Source of the DNA: Leishmania donovani
Lineage: Eukaryota; Euglenozoa; Kinetoplastea; Trypanosomatida; Trypanosomatidae
Assembly (NCBI RefSeq): GCF_000227135.1
Contig: NC_018263.1
Span: forward strand, 1,889,367 to 1,953,366
Direction of reading: 5' to 3'
Length of the DNA: 64,000 bases
In this document: piece by piece, positions 20,198 to 30,300 of the stretch
Numbering within the stretch: position 1 is the first letter of the stretch
Layout: the number at the start of each line of letters is the position of its first letter
Program-made: the position numbers and the translations under genes
Notes under the pieces: model-generated
Databases searched by the model: none
Told to the model about the DNA's origin: nothing
The model's input: only the letters and a program-made list of their open reading frames with translations

Positions 20198-21654
20198 AAG
20201 CGTTCACCTTTCACATGCTGGCGCGCGCAGTACGCGGTCACAAGGCGGAAGAATGGAGAGAAGAGGCGCAGGGGGCGGACGGGGTTTTGAATCTGCCGTT
20301 TCCCAATCTTACGGCGTGCTTCGTCGTCGCTGCTCGCACGCCCCCTCCCCTTGCCTTCGCGGAATGCTGTGTGCCCGCTCTCTCTCTGCGAAAGAGTCAC
20401 GACAGACCTGTGTATAAAAAACGTTGCTTACACTACCTTTTTTTTCCTTTTTGTACTGGTTGCCAGACATTGACGACGCGGAGCAACACAGCGTGGTATT
20501 GGAGAGCCCAAGAGAGCCCCCCACCACCCTGTGTGGGACGAAGCCAAGCAGCCCACCCACCCCTGCATATCCAGGTGTCAAATGCCGAACCACTTGCGGT
20601 GGTGGTGACAGGGTCAAGCACCTACGACGTGGGAAAGTCAGAGCGGGTGTATCGCTACTGATGTCGGCGGTCAGGTCGTGGATGACGTGGCGTCGGGGCA
20701 ACCTGCAACACTAAACACGCTTGTGCCACCTACATGATAGCCAAAGTGCCGGCAGGATTTGAACATATATCTCACCCCCGGCCCTCACACCACTCACTGG
20801 TGAGCAGGGAGGCTTGGGCCGCCGCGCGGGGAATGCATCGGGTGGTGGCCGGCATGATGGGACGGGCCGGCTGCGAGGTGGGTGAGCAGAGGTGGAGTCA
20901 GGGGCCGTTCACAGATGACTGCGCCAGTGCATTGTGCTGTAACACGCGTGTCTACGGCTGCTTCGCATCATGCGATGGGCCCGCGACAGAGCCGGGTAGA
21001 GTTGGATTAAATTTCGTCCTACAAGAGAAAAAAGGATGTGTTGACAAAGAAAAAGTGGTTGCAAGACGTGCGTCCCGGGCGCACCGTGCGCGCTTGGTTC
21101 CTCGCTCTCTCTGTTTGACTGTTGTTTCCCCCGGGGTACGTCGGACGCCTCCGCGAAGGTTTGCTTCCTGCGCGGGTCCCGTCGCGTCGCATAAAAGCAT
21201 GCCCGTACATCGATGACGGCGCGCCTGGGTCATGGGAATATTCGGCAATGCGCAAAAAAAAAACGGAACGCCCCCCCCCCCGAACCCTGTTCGCGGCCCC
21301 CTCGCCTGTGGGGTGTTCCAGCGCCCGTCCCGCCGATGGCCTGGCCCCCCAGCCAGAGGCGCGTGCGCCAGGGGCCAAGGCCACGGCCGCCCGTGGGGGG
21401 GGGGCCGAAACGCGCGCCACGGCTGCGCCCGCAAAGGAAACAAAGATGGCAAGCGGCAAGGGTTTTGGGGGTGGAGTGGGGAGGCGACGTAGGGGGACGC
21501 ACCCGCCGCGGCATGCTCTGGTTTTCCCTCCGCGGTTCATCTCTTTCCGCCGATTCAAAGCTCTGTCTCTTGTACATGAAGATGCTTAGCACACAAACAA
21601 TGTAGAAGCTGCGTTGCTATGGCCAGCATGAACTAACAACTTCTCGCACGCGAC
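20198..21654. other. Convergent strand-switch region between the two gene clusters
   Basis: Genes on the left point right and genes on the right point left, so transcripts converge here. No protein gene is supported. The region contains a SIDER-like element (20600-21035), then an unusual block with an A10 run (21254-21263), a C11 run (21281-21291), a G10 run (21395-21404) and very high GC between about 21280 and 21500. In Leishmania, convergent strand switches are known transcription termination zones, often marked by base J and sometimes by tRNA genes. I see no well-formed tRNA here. Confidence 0.8.
20600..21035 (+). mobile_element. SIDER-like degenerate non-LTR retroposon
   Basis: This sequence is clearly related to the repeat at 43560-44058. 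Both contain GACAGGGTCAAGC followed by GACGTG and TGTATCGCT, then AACACGC...GCCCACC/GCCACC, a TATCTCAC-CCCGG motif and an ACTCACT segment, and later a GCAGAG...AGG(G)GGCCG block. Both end in an A-rich tail (here near 21023-21035). Length of about 0.45-0.55 kb, degeneracy, a poly-A end and an intergenic location fit the short interspersed degenerate retroposons of Leishmania. No coding capacity remains. Family assignment is from memory; relatedness of the two copies is visible directly. Confidence 0.6.
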
Positions 21655-22596
21655 TCACCCACGCAGCGGGTCCTGGTGAACGGCAGCGCCGCGTGTTGCT
21701 GGGATGTAGATGGGTTCGTCTTCGGCGTCCTGCAAAACCGTCTTGTTGATGCTTGGTGTGTGGGCGAGGAAGTACGGGGTTGCTTGCGTTTCCGCACCGT
21801 TGCGGAGCCGGGCAGCGCGTTGCGCCTCGCGGATATCGCCGTAGTACGCGAACTGCTCTCGCGCTTCGGCGAGGGCACGAGTGCGCTGCGCGCTGCGGAT
21901 TTCCGCCTCGGCTGCCGCACCCCCGCCGGCAAAGGCCTCGGCACGCGCGCGCTCGTCGTCGAAAACGGGGTACTCGTCGAGAAACCGCAGCGCCGGAAAC
22001 GCTGCAATCCAGCGCTTGCGGTGGTGCGGGGTGCGACGGCACAGCTCGTTTCCATGAAGCAGCAGGGTGCGCAGCGTGGCGCGGTTGCCGCACAGACAGG
22101 CACTCGTCGCCTCCTCGTCTTCGATGCAGTTGTGCGACACATCGAGCGACAGCAGGCCGGAAAGCCCCTGCACACCATCGAGACTTTGCAGCTTGTTGCG
22201 TCCTGCCAGCAGCGTCTGTAGCTGCGGCGCCGCCTCGTCGAGGCCGTTGAGTGTCACAATCTGGTTCTGGGCGACGTCCAAGGTGCGCAAGAGTGGCAAC
22301 CGAGGCATCGAGTCGAGGTGGGAGAGCGCGTTGCAGGAAAGGTACAGGGAGTCGAGGCGGGTAAGCGCCGCGAGCCCGGCAAGGTCGCTTAGGGCGTTGT
22401 GGTCGAGGTAGAGCACGACGCAGCCGGTGAAGGCTGCGAGGCCGTCGAGCTGGGTGAAGCCCAGGTGGTGCAAGTAGAGCTTTTCGTTGAGCTCAGGTGT
22501 CGAGTAGCCCTGGTGCGTCCGGCACTGCTGCAAAATAAGCGACTCTGTCATCTTCGGCGCGCCGGCGACGCCATCTACGCCGTCGCAAGTCTCCAT
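21655..22596 (-). CDS. DNAAF1: Dynein axonemal assembly factor 1 homologue (ODA7/LRRC50)
   Basis: This is a 313-residue protein. It contains an N-terminal MTE-type segment, LNEKLYLHHLGF, then SDS22-like LRRs (about 45-190) with units such as VLYLDHNALSDLAGL, LDSLYLSCNALSHLDSM and LDVSHNCIED. The closing cap reads RFLDEYPVFDDERARAEAFAGGG. This order, with YLHxxGF before the LRRs and Y/RPVF-xxERAxAEAxxxGG after them, matches human LRRC50/DNAAF1 and Chlamydomonas ODA7, cytoplasmic factors needed to preassemble outer and inner dynein arms. It fits a flagellated organism. I chose the ATG giving METCDGVDG because homology begins about 15 residues later; three upstream in-frame ATGs exist, but the intervening sequence looks like UTR. 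It is the first - strand gene next to the strand switch and is shorter than animal homologues, which carry long C-terminal tails. Confidence 0.82.
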   Translation of the reverse strand: METCDGVDGVAGAPKMTESLILQQCRTHQGYSTPELNEKLYLHHLGFTQLDGLAAFTGCVVLYLDHNALSDLAGLAALTRLDSLYLSCNALSHLDSMPRLPLLRTLDVAQNQIVTLNGLDEAAPQLQTLLAGRNKLQSLDGVQGLSGLLSLDVSHNCIEDEEATSACLCGNRATLRTLLLHGNELCRRTPHHRKRWIAAFPALRFLDEYPVFDDERARAEAFAGGGAAAEAEIRSAQRTRALAEAREQFAYYGDIREAQRAARLRNGAETQATPYFLAHTPSINKTVLQDAEDEPIYIPATRGAAVHQDPLRG

Positions 22597-23218
22597 GGTT
22601 CTTTTTGTTTGTATTTGCTTGGTCCAGGTGTGTGCCTCCTGCCCCGAGACGATGGCGTGCGAGAAGACTTGGGGCACAAAGAGAAACAGGAGAGGTGAGG
22701 GGCAACGAGAGCAACGTCCAGCAGCAAAGACACCAGAACGCCAGGCGAAAAGCCGAAAATCGCGCATCACGTGGTGCACACCATGACAGCGAGTTCGGTG
22801 CCCGATCCGAGAAAAGACGCGCGCCCTCATTCGTCGTCTCTCTCCGTTCAGTAACAAGCAACACCAAGGATTCCGTCGAGCCTCCAGCTCGAAGGTGTCA
22901 GAAGAGAGAGTAACGCAACCACGCTCGCCGGTGGACCTGCACGCAGAGGAGCTGCGCCACGTGCACACCTCCTGGCAGGCCATCTGTGCCTCTTTTTGTC
23001 GTCGCTGCGGCACGAAAGATTGGGGAAGGAGCAAGGACGTTACTTTTTTTTCGTTTCCGGTTTATCTTACTCGTGCGGTTAACACAGCGTTGTCCACGCG
23101 TGACCCAGCGAAAGCTCCCTCGGCTCCATGAATAGTCGTGGATGCAGCACCACGTCCGCAATCCTCCCCCTTCCCCCCCCCCACCACACACACACCAGAC
23201 CTACGTAGACATGCCAGG
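22597..23218. other. Intergenic spacer
   Basis: No gene is seen. On the - strand this is the 3' region of the exosome gene and the 5' region of the DNAAF1 gene. Upstream in-frame ATGs for DNAAF1 fall here but encode unconvincing sequence. Confidence 0.6.
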
Positions 23219-23884
23219 CTAGACTAGTTGGTTCCGGATTTGCTCTAAGAGCGGGACCTTGCGCACCTGCAGCCCCTTCGTCGCCGCCTGCACCAGCTGG
23301 CTCATCGTTGTTGCCTCACACGCGCCTTTGTGGCAGCAGTAGTACACGCCGCCGAGGGAGAGGCCGCTGCACACTACCACGCTCGCCATCGCCGTCGCCG
23401 CCTCTTCTCGCGTGAGGTCGACAATTATGGCACCATCGCGCCGCAATGCGGCGCTGCACGCCGAAAAGGTGTCGTAGACCTCCACGCCACCTGCCGTGAG
23501 AGCGACGCACAAGGCCGTCGTTGCGGCATCCCATACAGCCCCGTCGTCGTGCACCACTTCAATTAGGGCCCCCACCAGCAGTTGTGGAATGCGCTCCAGC
23601 ACCACGGCTTGCTCTGCGACTCCCTCCAGCGCAAGGGCCATGTCGCGGTCACCAGAGTTGTCAAGGTTCGACGAGGAGGCCAAGCTGCGGTGGACTTGGC
23701 AACTGACACGTCCGCGCGTGCCGCGGTATTCCTGAACCAGATGCTGCGGCGGGCGAACACCGCACAGGACGCGCGTCTTGCCAATCTCGACACAGGCACT
23801 GCTGTGGCAGTTGGCCAGCACGTTGGTGGCGACGTGAATGGCGCGCACCGCCCGAGGAGACTCGCGACCGTCAGCTCGCTTCAT
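23219..23884 (-). CDS. Exosome RNase PH-like ring subunit (RRP41/RRP46/MTR3 group)
   Basis: This is a 221-residue protein of normal length for an RNase PH-fold exosome subunit. It begins MKRADGRESPRAVRAI, the R-x-DGR...R motif that opens this family, followed by the hydrophobic strand and KTRVLCGVRPP. The second half shows the expected DRDMALALEG helix, PQLLVGALIEVVHDDGAVWDAA and ALTAGGVEVYD, then VDLTREEA, which corresponds to the LDPTxEEE motif of Rrp41/Rrp46/Mtr3-like proteins. The nuclear and cytoplasmic exosome core of trypanosomatids contains six such subunits, mainly structural, that form a channel for the RRP44 nuclease. Which of the six this is cannot be settled by eye. The only earlier start is a non-ATG codon, so the internal ATG was chosen. 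Confidence 0.75.
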   Translation of the reverse strand: MKRADGRESPRAVRAIHVATNVLANCHSSACVEIGKTRVLCGVRPPQHLVQEYRGTRGRVSCQVHRSLASSSNLDNSGDRDMALALEGVAEQAVVLERIPQLLVGALIEVVHDDGAVWDAATTALCVALTAGGVEVYDTFSACSAALRRDGAIIVDLTREEAATAMASVVVCSGLSLGGVYYCCHKGACEATTMSQLVQAATKGLQVRKVPLLEQIRNQLV

Positions 23885-24323
23885 GTGCGCACGACGGCGA
23901 CAGAGATCGGAAATAGAGAAGTGTGCTTGTTCGCCCGTGTGCGTGTGTTTTGTGTGTCGAAGGATCGGCGTCGAAGACAAAGCAGTAATGAAGGGGACGA
24001 GAACAGCATAGAGGGATCGCAGCTAGAGATGGAACGCGTATGCGGGGAGTCGACGTGTGCGGTGGCACAGCCGCGCACAACAACTTCGCAAAGGGTCCCC
24101 CTTTCTTTTTTTTTTTGTTACGGGCGGTTCGGTGAGCAATTCCCCTCCCCCGCGCACGCATGCTGGGAAGCAAGAGTCGAGAAAACGACGGAAGCGAAGT
24201 GCGGTTAAATCAGCGACGCACCCGTGGGAAAGGCGGACACCATTAGGTCTCCATCATTTCAAGCGCACGAGCTAACCATAGCAGAGGTCCCCGCAACCAA
24301 GGATCAAGTGAAGACTCTGCGCA
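23885..24323. other. Intergenic spacer
   Basis: No gene is seen. A T10 run on the + strand (near 24107-24117) and purine-rich patches are the only landmarks. The latter would be pyrimidine tracts for the exosome gene on the - strand. Confidence 0.6.
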
Positions 24324-27300
24324 TCAGGCCCCGCCAAACAGCTCCAGGATCTCCGCATCAGTGAGGGTGTCGAGGACCTTGTCCTGCGTGGTTGTCACCC
24401 CGCCTGTCACGGGGTCGTGCACCTGCCCGGCCACGGCAGGCACTGATGGAGACGGCGCAAGCACACAGTTGCCTGACCTGTCTCTCGTCACACCAGGTCC
24501 AGCTTTGCCGAGCGAAGAGTCGGATGCCGTGGTGTCCCATGCCAGGAGCGACTTCAGCACGGAGTAGAGGTCTTCGGGGTGGTCCATCTTCATTTTCGTC
24601 TGGCGCACGCGGCGCTGCATGCGAGCCACATCGATGGTCCTCTCCGCTGCCCGCATGACCACGGTGGTCACAGGGTCGGCATGGTCCCGGTGCCCAGCGC
24701 GATCGGCAGCAGCGCCGCCGCTTGTGGAAGGCCACGCGGCTGATGCACCACTGGCATTGCCACAAACCTCGGATCCTCCCGGCTTGCCAGAAGAACACCT
24801 GCTCCGCATGCAAATCCCGCACCCCTGGCGCGACCCCATCGCCTGCGCAGCGCAGACCGTGTGGAAGGCGTGCCCACACGTGTACACGGAAACTGCCGAA
24901 GGTACGAGGCCGACAGCGGCAGCAGCACCCACCTCGTCTCCCGCTGGCTGCGGCAGAGGCGGCTTACAGAGGTGAATGTGGCAAAAGGCACAGCAGTCCG
25001 ACTGTGGCACAACGCTCCTGTTTAGCATCTGATAGAGCTCGCGTCCCAGCAGTATCACGTCACGCTCTGTCGCAAGCTTGCACAGACGACTCGCCTCGAG
25101 GTCGAAGCTGAGGGTGGCCATCATATCCAAAAGAATGGGCTTGAGGGCGCGAAATGTCCCGTCCTTGTTGTCTTGCACCACCTTGTCCACGACGACGGCG
25201 ATGTCGAGGGAGCGCATCATCGATTGCAGAATGCTGGAGGTGTACTGGGTGTAGACCGCGACAAGCGCTTCGACGCACCGTCTCTGCCCTCTGCTGAGGG
25301 GTGTGGTCAAGCTCGCCAAGTGCTGCGGTGGCCCCGCAGCAGAGAGCGGGTGTGCCAGCGACGCGGCTGCCGCACCAGCATGGGACGCCATGGCGATGTG
25401 AGCGGCAGCATCCAGCTCGTTGCTCATACCTGTGGGGTCGCTGCTTGCGAATGGCCGAGCTGGCACCGGGGCTGTGTCGAGAGCGTGCAGCCGATCATCC
25501 TGCGTCATCATCTCGCACAAGAGCCGGCGTGGCACCATGAAGACATCAAGCAGTCGAAACCAGTACTCGGGGTGCTGCGGAGAGCCGCCGGGAAACGCGT
25601 GCGTAGCCGAAGAAAAGGTGCGCGAAGACACGGCTGCAAGAGGGGCGGCGGCGTCAGTGGTCGACGAGCCCCCCGTGACGCGCTCTGCTTGATGCCTGCC
25701 GCACAGCTCCTCCCCGATGCCGACAAAGCGCCATAACTCAGTCGCGGAATCCAAAGTGGCGAGCTCGAACGTCAGCGGCGGGGCATCCTTTCCGCGAGTC
25801 GAGCGCCTCCTGCATCCGCGCTGCGTCGCCGCTTCGCCTGCTTCAGTACCGGGTGTGCTTGTGAACAGCGGGGGAGATGATCCGTCACGGTCTTGGTCGC
25901 CCTGCGCCTCAGCTGCTGCTTCCGCACCTGTAGTCACGCGGGTCAAAACCTCTTCGCGAAGAGCACCGAGCAGCTCGCGCACGGCCCGCAGCATCACCGT
26001 CATCGCATCTTCGATCATCATCGCCTTTTCCAGCAAGTATACGGCGGCGTCGGCGATGCGGTGCTTGCGCACGGCACGCAGCGCCAGCTGCACATCGTAG
26101 GTGACTCGATTGCCCTTTTCCTGCAGATAGCTGTACACGCGCCTCGGAGCATGTGCGCAGAGGAGCTCAATGTACGTATTCTGCAAGCTCATGTCGTTTG
26201 CTACCGCCTGGTCGCCTTGGGTCACCAGCTCATCGAGGTAGTCCATGAAGGCGGCGCTAGAGCCGCGAAGTAGATTTATCACCTCGCGTTGGTTCGACGG
26301 CAAGTAGTCGAAGATGAACTGCGCGAGCGCCGTCGCGTCGATGCGGACGAGCAACTCCACCTGGCTCATCACCGCTCGCTGGAGGGCCTTGATGGCAGCG
26401 TCGATAGGAGCCGTGGTTGTGGCGGTAACGGTGGGCGAGATCAACGAGGACTCCTTACTGAAGTGTTGCTCGACGATGTCGTCAAAGCCTCCGCCCACCT
26501 CAGACGTGGCCGATCCGCCCATAAGCGACGCGGCATCGCGATCGCTGTCACGCGCGCTGTTTTCAAGGCGTTGGCTCTGACTCGACTCTTGCTGGGCGCG
26601 GTTCATTGTTTGCGTCCTCATGTCTTGCAAGTGCTGCATCTCGTCACGGAGCATCTTGAACACGTCTTGCTGTAGGTGCGCATCCACGCAGTTCTGCAAA
26701 GGGTCCGTGTAGCACGCAATCGCCTCTGCATACCGCTGCTCCTTGCAAAAGAGGGCGGCCAGGCAGCGCGCCATGCGAAGCCGCGTGAAGTCTGACTGAA
26801 AGACGGCGACACGATATGGCGGAAGCAGGTCGGGGGCGAGGACGCGGAGCAGGTGCTCCTGCAATTCTCGCCGCTCCTCGGCCCTCTCAGCGCTCTGAAA
26901 CGCAAAGAGCACGTCTTGGATGACCAGGTCAAGCCACACGTCGAGGCGCACAGGCGGACGGTCCGGCTCGTCGCTGGCGAGCTCGCCGGCGTCCGTGGAG
27001 AGAAAAAGCTCATTGAAGATGGCGGCCCCAGCGAGGAAGGTGTGGACAGCGATGTACGGCGGGAAGGGGCGCTGCGCCAGCTCGGTCGCCTTCAGCGTCC
27101 GCAGGGCCGGGAGGCGGTTCAACGAATCATCGTCAATGCGGAAAAGATCCAGCGGCCCCTGCCGTTGGCCGCTCGCCGACAGCAAGTCGCTCTCCGTTGC
27201 GTGGCGCGGCCGCGTGCGTGAGCCCCCAGTCAAGATGAAATATACACTAGACACAAACTGGGTGCGAGAGAGTCCATCAGCGCCGCCCCACGGACTACAC

Positions 27301-30300
27301 GGGCCTTCGTCGGAGAGGGCGAACAGGAGCACACGCATGGCGTGCTCCGGCTGCCGTCGCAAGAAACGGAGCAGGTTGTGCACCCCACCACCAACGGCAC
27401 TGCTGTGTGTGTTCCTGCCGTCACTGGGGGCCGTCCTCAGAAGATACTCGAGAATCGCCCTCTTGGCCGGACGTTGTTCACCGATGGCAAGAGAAGCCCC
27501 TGGCAGGAGGCTGACACCCTTCAAGGTACACTCGACGAAGTCAACAGCCACAGAGGCGGCGTCGGGTGAGCCGAAAAGATTTGGGCACGCCAGTACCCGT
27601 GACGCACAGACGTCTGTGCCACGGTCACTCCCGTGAAGGCCATCGTCTGCTTTCTGCTCCTCGTCCAACGCGTACGCCAGGGCGTCGACGTAGCGCTGCT
27701 GCCGCAGCGACAAGATGGTCACAGTTAGGCGTACCAAACCGTGCTCTTGCGCAAGCCGCAGCAAAGTAGGAGCGCCCGAGTCGAGGAACATAAGGGCCAG
27801 CTCCACACGGTCCCTGCCGCTTATCTTCGCGGCTGAATCTGCAACCTGCCCCGCATCGAGTACGTCGCCTCGCGCTTCCTTTCCATCTTGTGGTGCTCGC
27901 GGCCGCATTCCCAGCGCCACCTCCACCGCATCGAGTTCAGCATCATCGAGGAACAGATGAATAAATCGCTCAATCAGCGTCTCGGGCATGTACGTGATAA
28001 TGCCGTGCCGCATAAACTGCTCTAGCACGTACAGCAGGTGCGAAAGCAGCCCCCGCTGCTGAAGTGCGAGGGCGACGGGGCCATACAGCAAGTTTAATCC
28101 GTCGACGGCGCTGCAGTAGGATGCAATTTGCTGCAGCACATCAAGAAGGCACTCGGTCCCGCAAATAGGGCCACTGTTTCCTGCTGACTGCTTTGGCGGT
28201 CCGCCACTGCTCTTGCCTGTCGCCTCGGTCCTCGGCAGCGCAGCAAGACGGCTCTCCACGTATGCGATGAGGATGCGCTCCATGAGCTGATGCAGTTCGC
28301 GGCGGCAGTTCGCGGCGTTGCTGCTGAAGCCGACGGTGGAGAGCGCTACTTCCTCGGCGAACCCTTTCGCGAGGTCCAGTGCCTGGGTGTACTTGCGGCG
28401 CGCTAGAAGTGAGGACAGTCTCTCTCGCCACGAACGAAGCGAGATGCCGTAGGCGTGCTCTTTGCCCATCAGCAACGCCGCGGCGCGGTTCGACGCGGCG
28501 GTCCCGTGGTATTTGACGCCACACAGACGGCCTGCGAAGCCAACGTACTCGAGAGAGCCAAAACGGTGCCGCTCCACCATAACCGCCACGGATGCGTCCA
28601 TGAGCTGAGCGTCACTGTTTTGGTCACACAGGAGCACGCTGCATCCCGCCAGCGGAACCATCTGCACCAGCGGCGCCGACACCCGCAGCAGGGCAAGCCG
28701 CTCCAGGCCTTCCAGCATCGGCTCTGCCGCTGCCGTCTTCCTGCTGCCGCTCGGCTCTGGGAGCCGCAGATTCACCAACAGCAGCTCCACCTCTGTGTTC
28801 CAAGAGATGCACAGCAGCAGCCGCGGCGTCGACGTCCCTAGCTCCATCACGACAAAGCGAACGAGCTCGTTGCTGAGCGCCGACGAGGGTGGGTGGCTGT
28901 GGCGCGCCACGCCTGTGACGGTGCCCTGCAATCCTGTCTCTACAACGTATACCAGCACCGCATCATTGCTTACCGCGGCGACAAAGTGCTTGCCAGCGAT
29001 GGCGGGCCACGTCGTCCGCGATATGCCTGCCGCGGTGGCCGTTGCCGGTGGAAGCGGTGGGGGTGCGCATAGCCACGGCGCGCTGACGTCACCATCGCTT
29101 TCCTCTCCGTTGCTGCACGGCATGTGCTGCTTCAGCGTTGTCAGATTAGCCATGTAGAAGCTGCTGGGACACGGCAGCGTATCAATGTCACTGATCGGCG
29201 CCGCCACTAAAGCGGAGGTGACGGAGGTGGCGCGCAACATGTACTTCGCCATCACTTTCCAAAACTGAAAAAACCTCACGGCACCACTGCTATCCAGGAC
29301 GAGAATGCGTGTCGGGTCGCGATGCAGGTGCATTACACGCAGCACCGGCACCCTGCTCTCATCGGACACGACTCGCAGAGGGGAGAACGTGTGCAGCGAC
29401 CAAAGAACAAACGTGCCTCTTGCGTGACCAGTGGCTGCCGTTCGCCCATCGCATGTCTCATCGACTCCAACAAGAGCAGCGGTGGAGGTGCAGAGTGACA
29501 GGGAGACGACGGCGCCACGGGCATTCACCACACTCGCCTCTACGGAGCCGCATATGCCGAGCACCGTCCATCGGCGATCGAAGAGGACAACGACGCCGAG
29601 CGATGTGCCCATGGCGCAGCTGAGCGACTGCGACGGAGTGCGAGCCGCCGGTGAAGCGGTGCTTGCGTGCGTCGGCGCCCTGGCACTTATATCGAATGGC
29701 TCTGCAACAGCCACGCACGTCGGCTCCCCGGCCGTTTTGCGTAGGTCCGCAAGTTTGCTGCGAAGCGCCATGTGCTCGTGAACGTGCAGTATCAGCTCGC
29801 CACGCTGAGTTTCGCACAACACGGTCGATGAGGTCAGCTGTTTCGCCTGCTCCAGCACCAGGTCCACCTCGTCTATCTCCTCATCGCTGTCAGCGGAAGT
29901 TGCCGGCGCTTCAGCCGCCGCCGCAGACGACGTTTCGCCCAGCAGATCACCACTTACGCTGGACTGCTGACCGTCCACAGCAGCGAAAATGGCGTCAAGG
30001 ATGTCCTGCTCCTCTTTCAGCACCGCCGTCTTGGAAGATGTGGGTGACGCGACGGCGCGCCGTCTCTTTGACGAGCTGGCACCTTTTCCAGTGTGAGTGG
30101 AGGAATGAGCAGGTGAGGCAGCCGGAGAAGTGGCAGCGGGCTCGCTTGCCGACACTTTCGGTGCGCTAGAGGCGCAATCACCATTTGCAGTGTCTGTTGC
30201 TGCTGGTACCCGTATGCCTGTTTCCCTGCTACCCAGCAGACTAGCGGCCTCGCCCGGCCTTTTTTCCAAGCCGCCGGCGGCATGCTCCTCCTGAGCGGCA

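Noticed and set aside
20745..20770. tRNA-like T-loop (reverse strand GTTCAAATCC) in the strand-switch region
   Set aside because: The flanking bases do not form the T stem, and no D arm, anticodon arm or acceptor stem could be found. It lies inside the SIDER-like repeat.
22597..23034. Longer form of the DNAAF1 protein using upstream ATGs
   Set aside because: Family similarity starts just after the ATG at 22596; upstream residues have no resemblance to the family and would lie in the expected 5' UTR and acceptor zone.
25173..30283. Many long frames antisense to VPS8 and other genes
   Set aside because: They are shadows produced by GC-rich third positions; none has independent motifs.
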